In this document: one piece after another, positions 42,769 to 52,193 of the stretch | How the letters are laid out: each line of letters starts with the position of its first letter | How positions within the stretch are numbered: position 1 is the stretch's first letter | NCBI GenBank assembly: GCA_948144175.1 | Contig: CANXME010002470.1 | Coordinates: 146,501 to 210,500, forward strand | Length of the DNA: 64,000 bases | Source: Closterium sp. NIES-65 | Lineage: Eukaryota; Streptophyta; Zygnematophyceae; Desmidiales; Closteriaceae | Reading direction: 5' to 3' | Program-made: the position numbers and the translations under genes | Notes under the pieces: generated by a model | Told to the model about the DNA's origin: nothing | What the model saw: the letters and a program-made list of their open reading frames with translations, nothing else | Database searches by the model: none

Positions 42769-43861
42769 TGTTGGTGTAAGGGCCTAATAAACTCAAGCTA
42801 TTAAGACTTTATCACACTTAAAACCTCTCCTCGGGGTCACCTCCAAGGGTCCTTGGGTGCCTGGTACAAGACCAGCCCCTATCCTCGGGTCCGAGTTTGT
42901 AGAGAGAGGAATCAAGAGGGACTTAGTCAAAACAGCAAGAGTACCTTGAACGTCGCGCAGCGTATCGTGCAGACCGTCGATCGGATTAAGCTGAGAATTT
43001 CCTATATCGAAGCTCACTCTAAGAGCTTTAAAATAAGCCAAGTTGCCTCGCGAAAAGTTCTGCCATTACAAAGTTATGGCTCGGACAGCGTTAGCCTAGC
43101 GTTGGAGTGCTAGCGTACTAGCGTTGACTCGGGTAGCATTCCGCCGTCGCACCGCGTAGACAAGAAATTCCAGCAAGGAAGGAATTCGCTTGAATCAATT
43201 TCACTATATTCAGGTACAAACAGAGAAGGAATAAATAGCTCTAGCTAGCAAGGACCTTGGGAATCAACCTGGGAACAACCAGGGATGATCCCAAATAATT
43301 CCAAGCAACAGAACCAACCTGGCTGAACAAAATAGCAGGTGATAGGTTGGTGAACAACCTCTGGTTCTGTTTTTCCAACCTGGGAAAACAACAACCAGGT
43401 TCAGGTCCTAAAAACAGAACCTGTTTTGTCTTTGCCCAACCAGCCAAATGCTGGTTCCGCTGGTTTCCCCTGGCCCTGTAGCATGCAGATACAGACAAAC
43501 AACATCCAACCTTCACCTAAATTGTACCCCTATAGTGCCTGCCCTGCTACACTATAGTCAACCAAACAAAACAGTACAATTTCGAGTTGGATAGAACTGA
43601 ATCTGCGCAATCAAGTAAGTTGAACCGCAAAGCTTCCATCTTGGGTTCCTTTGCGAGCTCGTCCTTTCTGCTTGTACTGTTCATAGCGCGTACAATGTTA
43701 TGCCGAAGCGCACATTGTGCGAGTACCTGCAAATGCTTCAAGCGAAAATTGCGAAAGCAAACAAACACACAAACATACCATTCACACGCAAATGCATTCG
43801 CACACGCATACTCGTACAAACAGACGGCAGGATGTCGTGCAATGTGAATTTGCACCCAACA
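42769..43861 (-). repeat. Family A LTR L9, 5' LTR of A3b (right edge of tandem)
   Basis: A 1093-bp LTR. It shares with L8 variants that L7 lacks (CATTACAAAG, GGCTGAACAAAA) and differs from L8 mainly by a GA dinucleotide in a GAGA run. Outer flank CCCGG, then family B sequence. Confidence 0.95.
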
Positions 43862-44658
43862 CCCGGGACAGAGCACGGCGCACTATTATCTTGACTCAGT
43901 CACACATGGTGCAGCAGATCCTTCAGCGCTTTGACTTCACGTACTCTTCGCCTCAGACCACTCCTCTGTCTACTCGCCACTCGCTCTCAGCTCTGCCTTC
44001 GGATGAGTCCATATAGCCGAGTGGCCCGTACCCAGAGCTTGTTGGCTGCCTCATGCACCTGATGACCTGCACTCGACCTGACCTGGCGTACCCACATAAC
44101 ATCTTGGCACGCTATGTTGCTCCTGGGAGACACCGACCAGAGCACATGGCTGCAGCTAAGAGGGTGTTGCGCTACCTGTGCAGTACGTTGGGCATGGGGC
44201 TCGTGCTTGGAGTATAAGCTTGAGTTGTCCTCACTGGTCACGCAGACGCTTTTTGGGTTGACGACTTGGCTACGCAGCAGTCGTCATAGGGTTACACCTT
44301 CAGCCTTGGCTCCGGCTCTGTCTCGTGGCAGTCTACCCGCTCGTCTTCTGTTCTCGGCTCCAGTTGTGAGGCTGAGATCTACGCTGGGGTCATGGCTGCA
44401 CAGGAGTTACGCTGGCTCACCTATCTGCTGACCGACTTGGGAGAGGCGCCTCGTTCTCCTCCGGTTCTGTACATCGACATCAAGGCCATGCTGGCCTTGT
44501 GTCAGGAGCACAGACTGGAGCACAGAATGAAACACATTGCTCTGCGCTACTTCCTTGCTCGAAAGTTGCAGCAGCGTGGTCAGCTTCGTCTTGCATACGT
44601 GGCCTCTCGGGCCAACACTGCTGATATCTTTACTAAGGCACTTCAGCCTTGTGATCAT
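43862..44658 (+). pseudogene. Family B element B1: RT C-terminal part and RNase H
   Basis: Starts inside RT (RDRARRTIILTQSHMVQQIL, YSSPQTTPLSTRHSLSALPS) and continues through YPELVGCLMHLMTCTRPDLA, VAPGRHRPEHMAAAKRVLRY and RNase H (AQELRWLTYLLTDLGEAPRS, YIDIKAMLALCQEHRLEHRM, VASRANTADIFTKAL). Several stops and frameshifts occur between 44010 and 44390. The third RNase H acid is kept in YIDIK. It is cut by L10 after LQPCDH. Confidence 0.88.
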
Positions 44659-45750
44659 TGTTGGATGCAAATTCACATTGCACTACATCATGCCGTCTGT
44701 TTGTACGAGTATGCGTGTGCGAATGCATTTGCGTGTGAATGGTATGTTCGTGTGTTTGTTTGCTCTCGCAATTTTCGCTTGAAGCATTTGCAGGTACTTG
44801 CACAATGTGCGCTTCGGCACAACATTGTACGCGCTATGAACAGTACAAGCAGAAAGGACGAGCTCGCAAAGGAACCCAAGATGGATGCTTTGCGGTTCGG
44901 CTTACTTGATTGCGCAGATTCAGTTCTATCCAACTCGAAATTGTACTGTTTTGTTTGGTTGACTATAGTGTAGCAGGGCAGGCACTATAGGGGTACAATT
45001 TAGGTGAAGGTTGGATGTTGTTTGTCTGTATCTGCATGCTACAGGGCCAGGGGAAACCAGCGGAACCAGCATTTGGCTGGTTGGGCAAAGACAAAACAGG
45101 TTCTGTTTTTAGGACCTGAACCTGGTTGTTGTTTTCCCAGGTTGGAAAAACAGAACCAGAGGTTGTTTACCAACCTACCACCTGCTATTTTGTCCATCCA
45201 GGTTGGTTCTGTTGCTTGGAATTATTTGGGATCATCCCTGGTTGTTCCCATGTTGATTCCCAAGGTCCTTGCTAGCTAGAACTATTTATTCCTTCTCTGT
45301 TGTACCTGAATATAGTGAAATTGATTCAAGCGAATTCATTCCTTGCTGGAATTTCCTTTCTACGCGGTGCGACGGCGGAATGCTACCCGAGTCAACGCTA
45401 GTACGCTAGCACTCCAACGCTAGGCAAAAGCTGTCCGAGCCATAACTTCGTAATGGCAGAACTTTTCGCGACGCAACTTGGTTCATTTTAAAGCTCTTGG
45501 AGCGAGCTTCGATATAGTAAATTCTCAGCTTAATCCGATCAACGGTCTGCACGATACGCTGCGTGACGTTCAAGGTACTCTTGCTGTTTTGACTAAGTCC
45601 CTCTTGATCCCTCTCTCTACAAACTTGGACCCGAGGATAGGGGCTGGTCTTGTACCAGGCACCCAAGGACCCTTGGAGGTGACCCCGAGGAGAGGTTTTA
45701 AGTTTGATAAAGTCTTAATAGCTTGAGTTTATTAGGCCCTTACACCAACA
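44659..45750 (+). repeat. Family A solo LTR L10 in B1, target duplication ATCAT
   Basis: A 1092-bp LTR in plus orientation between ATCAT (44654-44658) and ATCAT (45751-45755). The flanks rejoin the C-terminus of B1 RNase H in frame. The RNase H frame reads on into the LTR and makes a spurious 193-residue fusion. Confidence 0.95.
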
Positions 45751-46048
45751 ATCATCAGCGTTTCTGTACTATGCTACGTCTTGTGCCTACCGGGCATCAC
45801 TTGCTTACCTCTTGACTTTGCTTGTACTGCGATCTATATATACCTGCAGCTGCATGCTTACCCTTGCTAATTTGAGATCAATGTCTTGCTTTTTCACCTT
45901 GATTTATAATGCTGCATGTGAACTGGCGTCGTTGCCTTGAACTTGTGCTCGGAATGTGTGGTGACATTGTGATCCACCCTGAGCTTGCTTTGCTTTGCTT
46001 GACTGGTCTTGTGATCATTTGTTCTCCCCCACTTTTTCTATGGAGGTG
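45751..46048 (+). pseudogene. Family B element B1: RNase H C-terminus and 3' untranslated region
   Basis: After the target duplication the frame ends HQRFCTMLRLVPTGHHLLTS with TGA at 45813-45815. About 230 bases of non-coding sequence follow (CTTGAACTTGTGCTCGG, GCTTGCTTTGCTTTGC) and end in TGGAGGTG, a weak polypurine tract just before TGTCAG. A related stretch occurs on the minus strand at 49556-49700. Confidence 0.85.
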
Positions 46049-46404
46049 TGTCAGACATACATGATATAGCCTGTGTGGCTATATACATGATGATACATAT
46101 ATCATCCTGGGGGGAGGTATGGGTGGGTGTGGTCTCCTAAAGAGCTACATGTATCATCCTAAGGGGAGCTATTCCTACATGGTGTTGTGAGCGTAAAGAA
46201 GACCGGTGTTCAATTCCTTCTGTTAGCAGACTTGTTGTGCCCTAGTGGTGGGCCCTCTAGTAAGGGGAGTGTTGGAAGTGGACACTGAAATGACCCACGA
46301 TGATCTCCCCAAGGGCTACAGGTATCGTCATGGGGGGTTGTGGGTGCGGTGACTCACCAAGGAAACATTCCCTTTTAACCTGATTGGTTAGCGAATTGAA
46401 ACTA
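46049..46404 (+). repeat. Family B element B1: 3' LTR start and unassigned sequence
   Basis: The first 31 bases repeat the 5' LTR start at 12583 (TGTCAGACATACATGATATA). Similarity then fades, so the LTR is truncated or replaced. The rest contains two or three diverged copies of a motif (CTCCTAAAGAGCTACATG and CTCCCCAAGGGCTACAGG), with no coding sense. No CA end or target duplication is clear. Confidence 0.6.
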
Positions 46405-46998
46405 TTCCTGCATTACTTACCCACACGGTTGGTACTCAGAAAAAATGCTACATATTCATATGGTTGGTATGAAGAGTAAGTGCGATACTTACCTTTATGG
46501 CTGGTACGAAGAGTAAAATTGTTACAAAGTGATATAGTTGGTACCACAAGTACGTGAGTTACTACCCATATGATTGGTACCAAGAGTAAGTGCATTGTTT
46601 ATCCATAAGGTTGCTACGAAGTGTAATTGCATTACTTACCCATATTTCTAGTAGTATGAGTAATTACGTTACTTTTTCTTATAGTTGGTACTAAGGATAA
46701 ATAGATTACTAATCTATATAGCTGCTACAGAAGATAATTGCATTACTCACACAAATTATTGGTACCAAGAGTAAGTGCGTTACTTATCAATATGCTTGGT
46801 ACCTAGAGTAAGTACGTTACTCATCTATATGGTTGGTACAAAGAATAAGCGTATTATTTACACTTATAAATTGTACCAGGAGTTAGTGCATTACTTACCT
46901 ATATAATTGGCACCAAGTGTAAGTTTCTTACTTACCCTTATGGTTGGTACCTAGAGCAAGAGGTTACTTACCCATATGGTTGTTAGCAAGTGTAAGTG
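46405..46998. repeat. 36-bp tandem satellite, right block
   Basis: About 16 diverged units of the same repeat as 11241-12582 (CATATGGTTGGTACCAAGA, TAAGTGCATTACTTACC), in the same orientation. The simplest reading is that B1 inserted into, or next to, one satellite array. Confidence 0.92.
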
Positions 46999-47769
46999 CT
47001 GTTATCGCGAATTCAAAAATTGGCCCCACTCTCGCTTGGGCGAAGCCTACTTAATAGCCGTGTGTGCGGGATGTGCGGCCGACTGTACGTAGAGGTCGAC
47101 GCCAACTTTGGCGTGCTGGTCGACAAGTTGGTCGACTTGGGGTCGAATGCTGTGATGCTGCTCTCGACGAGAGCCAGCTTCTGAACTTGACGGACATGTC
47201 GAAGAGGATGTTCGTCAACCCCTGCACGGGATAGATTATCGAGTAGCCGTCGAGGATAGAAGTTCAACGGCAGCAGCTGACCGAGCTGTTTGACGGAGAG
47301 GTTCGTAGACCAGGGTGGTCTTCGAAGTAGTCGTGGTCGACGAGGGTGGTCGTCGACCAGGGCACCGGGTGGTCGACCAGGGCACCGGGTGGTCGACCAA
47401 GTAACCTCATCGACGAGATTCCGCAGAGGCACGCAAGGATCGTCAAGGCTACGATGGTGATGGACACCTCTGGCTGGCATATCGAGGTCGATGTGGAGCT
47501 TCTGGCGCAACTGTCGGCACGTGGTCAAGCCTGGCACCTGCACGACAGTTGAGAATTTGCTTGATTGTCGCCGCGCACCTGCGAAGTGGGTGAGCACATA
47601 CTCCACTTTCACCTACGGCTGCAATGTTGTCGGACTGATCCGCAGCAGCGTTGGCAAGCCGCCGACGACCTTCTCTGTTGGCATGTCGCAATTTCGCAAC
47701 ATTGGCATGGTGTCTCTACGCGAGACTGTAAGATTGCATACCTTTCTGCGCTGGTGGTCGACCAGCTTG
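46999..47769 (+). repeat. GTCGAC-rich repeat (Ty3 LTR-like), copy 1, left part
   Basis: Non-coding. It aligns to the minus strand of 56440-55980: TTGGCCCCACT, CGCTTGG, GGGATGTGCGGCCGAC and AGGTCGACG all have counterparts there. Eight GTCGAC hexamers fall between 47095 and 47762. Copy 2 lies directly behind a Ty3 polypurine tract, so this is probably LTR sequence of that family. It is cut by L11 at GCTTG. The 199-residue antisense frame here has no recognisable domain. Confidence 0.65.
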
Positions 47770-48862
47770 TATTGGGTGCAAATTCACATTGCACGACATC
47801 CTGCCGTCTGTTTGTACGAGTATGCGTGTGCGAATGCATTTGGGTATGAATGGAATGTTCGTGTGTTTGTTTGCTTTCGCAATTTTCGCTTGAAGCATTT
47901 GCAGGTACTCGCGCATTGTGCGCTTCGGCATAACATTGTACGCGCTATGAACAGTACAAGCAGAAAGGACGAGCTCGCAAAGGAACCCAAGATGGAAGCT
48001 TTGCGGTTCGGCTTACTTGATTGCGCAGATTCAGTTCTATCCAACTCGAAATTGTACTGTTTTGTTTGGTTGACTATAGTGTAGCAGGGCAGGCACTATA
48101 GGGGTACAATTTAGGTGAATGTTGGATGTTGTTTGTCTGTATCTGCATGCTACAGGGCCAGGGGAAACCAGCGGAACCAGCATTTGGCTGGTTGGGCAAA
48201 GACAAAACAGGTTCTGTTTTTAGGACCTGAACCTGGTTGTTGTTTTCCCAGGTTGGAAAAACAGAACCAGAGGTTGTTTACCAGCCTACCATCTGCTGTT
48301 TTGTCCAGCCAGGTTGGTTCTGTTGCTTGGAATTATTTGGGATCATCCCTGGTTGTTCCCAGGTTGATTCCCAAGGTCCTTGCTAACTAGAACTATTTAT
48401 TCTTTCTCTGTTTGTACCTGAATATAGTGAAATTGATTCAAGCGAATTCCTCCCTTCCTGGAATTTCGTTTCTACGCGGTGCGACGACGGAATGCTACCC
48501 GAGTCAACGCTAGTACGCTAGCACTCCAACGCTAGGCTAACGCTGTCCGAGCCATAACTTCGTAATGGCAAAACTTTTCGCGAGGCAACTTGGCTTATTT
48601 TAATGCTCTTAGAGTGAGCTTCGATATAGGAAATTCTCAGCTTAATCCGATCGACGGTCTGCACAATACGCTGCGCAACGTTCAAGGTACTCTTGCTGTT
48701 TTGACTAAGTCCCTCTTGATCCCTCTCTCTACAAACTCGGACCCGAGGATAGGGGCTGGTCTTGTACCAGGCACCCAAGGACCCTTGGAGGTGACCCCGA
48801 GGAGAGGTTTTAAGTGTGATAAAGTCTTAATAGTTTGAGTTTATTAGGCCCTTACACCAACA
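47770..48862 (+). repeat. Family A solo LTR L11, target duplication GCTTG
   Basis: A 1093-bp LTR between GCTTG (47765-47769) and GCTTG (48863-48867). Its first bases are TATTGG (terminal TG mutated to TA), as in L4. It is inserted in the GTCGAC-rich repeat. Confidence 0.95.
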
Positions 48863-49250
48863 GCTTGTCCACTAGGTTGATAGGCTCTGATGAACTTAAT
48901 GCTGCCGTTGCTATTTCTACCTTTCTTGTTCTCAGCTTTTGCTAGTGAAACCCTTGCCAACTTTCATTGTAAATGCACAAGTGCTAGAGAACGCTAAGGA
49001 ATAATACGATCACTCATAGAAGCTCTGTGTTACCCCGTATTTTACTCCCATTGTAGAGTGTCTCTCCGCATGGTTTGGTGAGCGTGGACAACCCTGCAGA
49101 TAACCTTCAAAGAGGTCACTTACCTAAGTCATTATTATGCCAGCAGCCATCGTAGACGCTAAGGCAGGCCAAGAGGCCAGAGCAGGCATAGCGGAGACGT
49201 TAGGAAGCTGGCGAATTTAGGCCGTTACTCCTCTTGGAGGTGGATCTTAT
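48863..49250 (+). repeat. GTCGAC-rich repeat copy 1, right part, and unassigned sequence
   Basis: About 48930-49010 aligns with the minus strand of 55900-55820 (CTAGTGAAACCCTTGCCA against CTAGTGAAACTCTTGCCA, and a nearby GATCACTCA). Beyond about 49060 I recognise nothing: no domain, no LTR end, no tandem repeat. Confidence 0.5.
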
Positions 49251-49700
49251 TAATATCTGCGCGCAGTGAGTGGCGGAACACCCTTGCCGACCTGTTTCTC
49301 CTTGACTGGTGTGCAACGAAGGATGTGTGAACGAAAAGATTGACGACGCTGGTCAAATGAGCGGTAGTGAGGCATGAGGAAGATAGGAGTGATCACGTCC
49401 ACATGCGCGAGTGCTGTGAAAATTGAAACGAGAATGAGAAATGACAGAAGAGAGGGGTTCACTAGCAAACATTGGGATACATATAGCAAACTCTAAAGGG
49501 TTGTACTCACTATAGAGTACCCCACTGCAGACTAGAGAAACATAATATTCTGACACATCCCTATAGTCAAAGCGGGGTATAATCAGCACAGCAAGCAAAG
49601 CAGAACAAGCTCAGGATGGATCACAATATCACCACACATTCTGAGCACAAGTACAAGAAGCAACAGTTTAAAGTTCACAAATGTAAGCAAAGCTAGAGGC
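49251..49700 (-). repeat. Family B-related 3' untranslated region and LTR
   Basis: The minus strand of 49700-49556 matches the B1 3' untranslated region (ACTTGTGCTCAGAATGTGTG, ATTGTGATCCATCCTGAGC). It is followed at 49555 by TGTCAGAATATTATG and CTGCAGTGGGGTACTC, similar to the B1 LTR start and its CTGTAGTGGGGTAGAC. This is the 3' end of another, diverged family B-like element in opposite orientation. The LTR's far end near 49250 is not defined. Confidence 0.65.
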
Positions 49701-49715
49701 TATCACAGAGGGCAA

Positions 49716-50081
49716 GTGTGGAGGAGGAGGGACTATGAGAGGAGAGGAGGTAGTGGGCGGCAGCTGAAGCTGCTGGCACACGACGCAACTGGAGCAACTG
49801 GCACACGGGCAACTGGAGCAACTGGTACACTGGCAACTGGAGCAACTGGCACACGGGCTACTGGAGTAACTGGCTCCGCGGCTAAAAGTAGCGGCAGACG
49901 AGCAACGGACTCACGGGCGACTGGAGCAACGGGCGCACAGGCGACTGGCGCAACGGGCTCACGGGCGACTGGCGCAACGGTCTCACGGGCGACTGGAGCT
50001 GCTGGCTTCACGGCGGCCACCCCCTTCAACCTCCCCAAACTATCCCACCCCCATTTCACACACCCCCTACTACACCCATAG
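49716..50081 (+). repeat. 24-bp minisatellite with open frame coding ATGATGTR repeats
   Basis: From about 49785 to 50000 an imperfect 24-bp unit (GCAACTGGAGCAACTGGCAC) recurs about nine times. One frame translates as ATGATG(T/S)R octapeptides inside a 121-residue open frame starting at 49716; the opposite strand is also open. I do not recognise a product. Such Ala/Thr/Gly-rich repeats resemble the low-complexity linker of family B pol, so this may be a scrap of that linker. 50082-50168 is C-rich and featureless. Confidence 0.6.
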
Positions 50082-50168
50082 GTTCACTCACACCCCACCC
50101 CCTGGTACCACTCCCTCGACTCCCACACACCCACCCCCCTCAGCGGCAGCTGCAGCACTGGGAGACAG

Positions 50169-51242
50169 TGTTGGATGCAAATTCACATTGCACTACATCC
50201 TGCCGTCTGTTTGTACGAGTATGCGTGTGTGAATGCATTTGCGTGTGAATGGTATGTTCGTGTGTTTATTTGCTTTCGCAATTTTCGCTTGAAGCATTTG
50301 CAGGTACTCGCGCATTATGCGCTTCGGCACAACATTGTACGCGCTATGAACAGTACAAGCAGAAAGGACGAGCTCGCAAAGGAACCCAAGATGGAAGCTT
50401 TGCGGTTCGGCTTACTTGATTGCGCAGATTCAGTTCTATCCAACTCGAAATTGTACTGTTTTGTTTGGTTGACTATAGTGTAGCGTGGGCAGGCACTATA
50501 GGGGTACAATTTAGGTGAAGGTTGGATGTTGTTTGTCTGTATCTGCATGCTACAGGGCCAGGGGAAACCAGCGGAACCAGCATTTGGCTGGTTGGGCAAA
50601 GACAAAACAGGTTCTGTTTTTAGGACCTGAACCTGGTTGTTGTTTTCCCAGGTTGGAAAAACAGAACCAGAGGTTGCTTACCAACCAGCCAGGTTGGTTC
50701 TGTTGCTTGGAATTATTTGGGATCATCCCTGGTTGTTCCCATGTTGATTCCCAAGGTCCTTGCTAGCTAGAACTATTTATTCCTTCTCTGGTTGTACCTG
50801 AATATAGTGAAATTGATTCAAGCGAATTCATTCCTTGCTGGAATTTCCTTTCTACGCGGTGCGATGGCGGAATGCTACCCGAGTCAACGCTAGTACGCTA
50901 GCACTCCAACGCTAGGCAAAAGCTGTCCGAGCCATAACTTCGTAATGGCAGAACTTTTCGCGAGGCAACTTGGTTCATTTTAAAGCTCTTGGAGCGAGCT
51001 TCGATATAGTAAATTCTCAGCTTAATCCGATCAACGGTCTGCACGATACGCTGCGTGACGTTCAAGGTACTCTTGCTGTTTTGACTAAGTCCCTCTTGAT
51101 CCCTCTCTCTACAAACTCGGACCCGAGGATAGGGGCTGGTCTTGTACCAGGCACCCAAGGACCCTTGGAGGTGACCCCGAGGAGAGGTTTTAAGTGTGAT
51201 AAAGTCTTAATCGCTTGAGTTTATTAGGCCCTTACACCAACA
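50169..51242 (+). repeat. Family A LTR L12, 5' LTR of A4
   Basis: A 1074-bp LTR, shortened by about 19 bp at 50680 (the segment between CCAACC and CAGCCAGG). It shares with L13 the variant TAATCGCTTGAG near its end, which supports their pairing. Outer flank GACAG (50164-50168) does not match ACCTG after L13. Confidence 0.93.
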
Positions 51243-51245
51243 AGC

Positions 51246-51257
51246 TGGTATCAGAGC
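51246..51257 (+). other. Primer-binding site of A4
   Basis: TGGTATCAGAGC, three bases after L12. Confidence 0.93.
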
Positions 51258-51288
51258 TGCGTTATAGTGATCCTCGTTATAGGTAGCT

Positions 51289-52193
51289 ATGGCGGGCAAT
51301 ACCTCGGCGGTAGCTGGTGAATCTTCAGCCCAAGATCGTAGCGGCAGCCATGATTCTGGTGTTTCTGCGCCAAGGGGAGCGCGAACAAGCCAGGGCTCGC
51401 TGATCAAGGAGGTGCTGAAAAACTTCACCGTCCAGAAGCCCGCACACGCATACTCATACAAACAGACGGCAGGATGTCGTGCAATGTGAATTTGCATCCG
51501 AGGGCTTGAAGCTGAACGGACAACCACCCGATGATAACTGTGAAATTTGCCTCCTTTCAAAGTTCACCCGTTTCCCCTCCCATAGTGTGGCTGGCAGGAG
51601 CGAAAAGCCGTTGGAGCTGGTCCACATGGACTTGGTGGGGCCGCTGCCGGTGCAAGGGCACAAGGGGGAGCGGTACTTCCTAACCATAGTGGATGACTGG
51701 AGCAGGCCAATGTGGGCGTATCCGCTGAAGCAGAAAGATCACGCCGCCTCCACGATTCGGGACGATTGGCTGCCGTTCGTGGAGAAGCAAGCGGAGTCTG
51801 TGGTGAAGCGGAATAGGACAGATCGGGGTGGTGAGTTCCTTGGAGCTGAGATGACGGCCTGGCTCAAGAAGCAGGGCATCCAGAGGGAGCTGTCCACGGC
51901 TTACACCCCACAGTCCAACGGTGTAGCAGCACGGGCGAACTGGACAATTCTGGAGACAGCTAGGGCGCTGCTCATAGAATCTGGGCTGGGCAACTTGATG
52001 TGGCCCCATGCTGTTCGGCACGCTACCGTCGCTAGGAACAGGGTACTCACAAAGGTTGGGGATGACTCGTGGGTGCCGTTGGAGAGGTGGCTTGGGAGGA
52101 AGCCGCCGGTGGACATGCTGAGGGTGTTCGGTTGCATGGCAGTCGCCCACGTCCCCAAGACCTACCGCCGGTGGACATGCTGAGGGTGTTCGG
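51289..52193 (+). pseudogene. Family A copy A4: gag start, inverted LTR scrap, integrase
   Basis: Gag begins normally at 51289 (MAGNTSAVAGESSAQ) but after LKNFTVQK it runs into 51441-51500, a piece of LTR end in inverted orientation. Integrase then starts just before its Cys pair (NCEICLLSKFTRF). The rest of gag and all of protease are missing (about 1.6 kb). The core has HMDLVGPLPV and RTDRGGEFLGAEM, but the third catalytic residue is changed: NGVAARANWT instead of NGVAERANRT. The frame ends at 52183 because of the same 28-nt insertion as in A3 (52169-52196). Confidence 0.92.

Noticed and set aside
44392-44973. 193-residue fusion of RNase H with LTR sequence
   Set aside because: Same artefact at solo LTR L10; the ATCAT duplication shows the real continuation is at 45756.
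47013-47612. A 199-codon minus-strand frame as a possible host gene
   Set aside because: It lies in the GTCGAC-rich repeat that has a second copy at 55.6-56.6 kb, and has no domain or codon signal.
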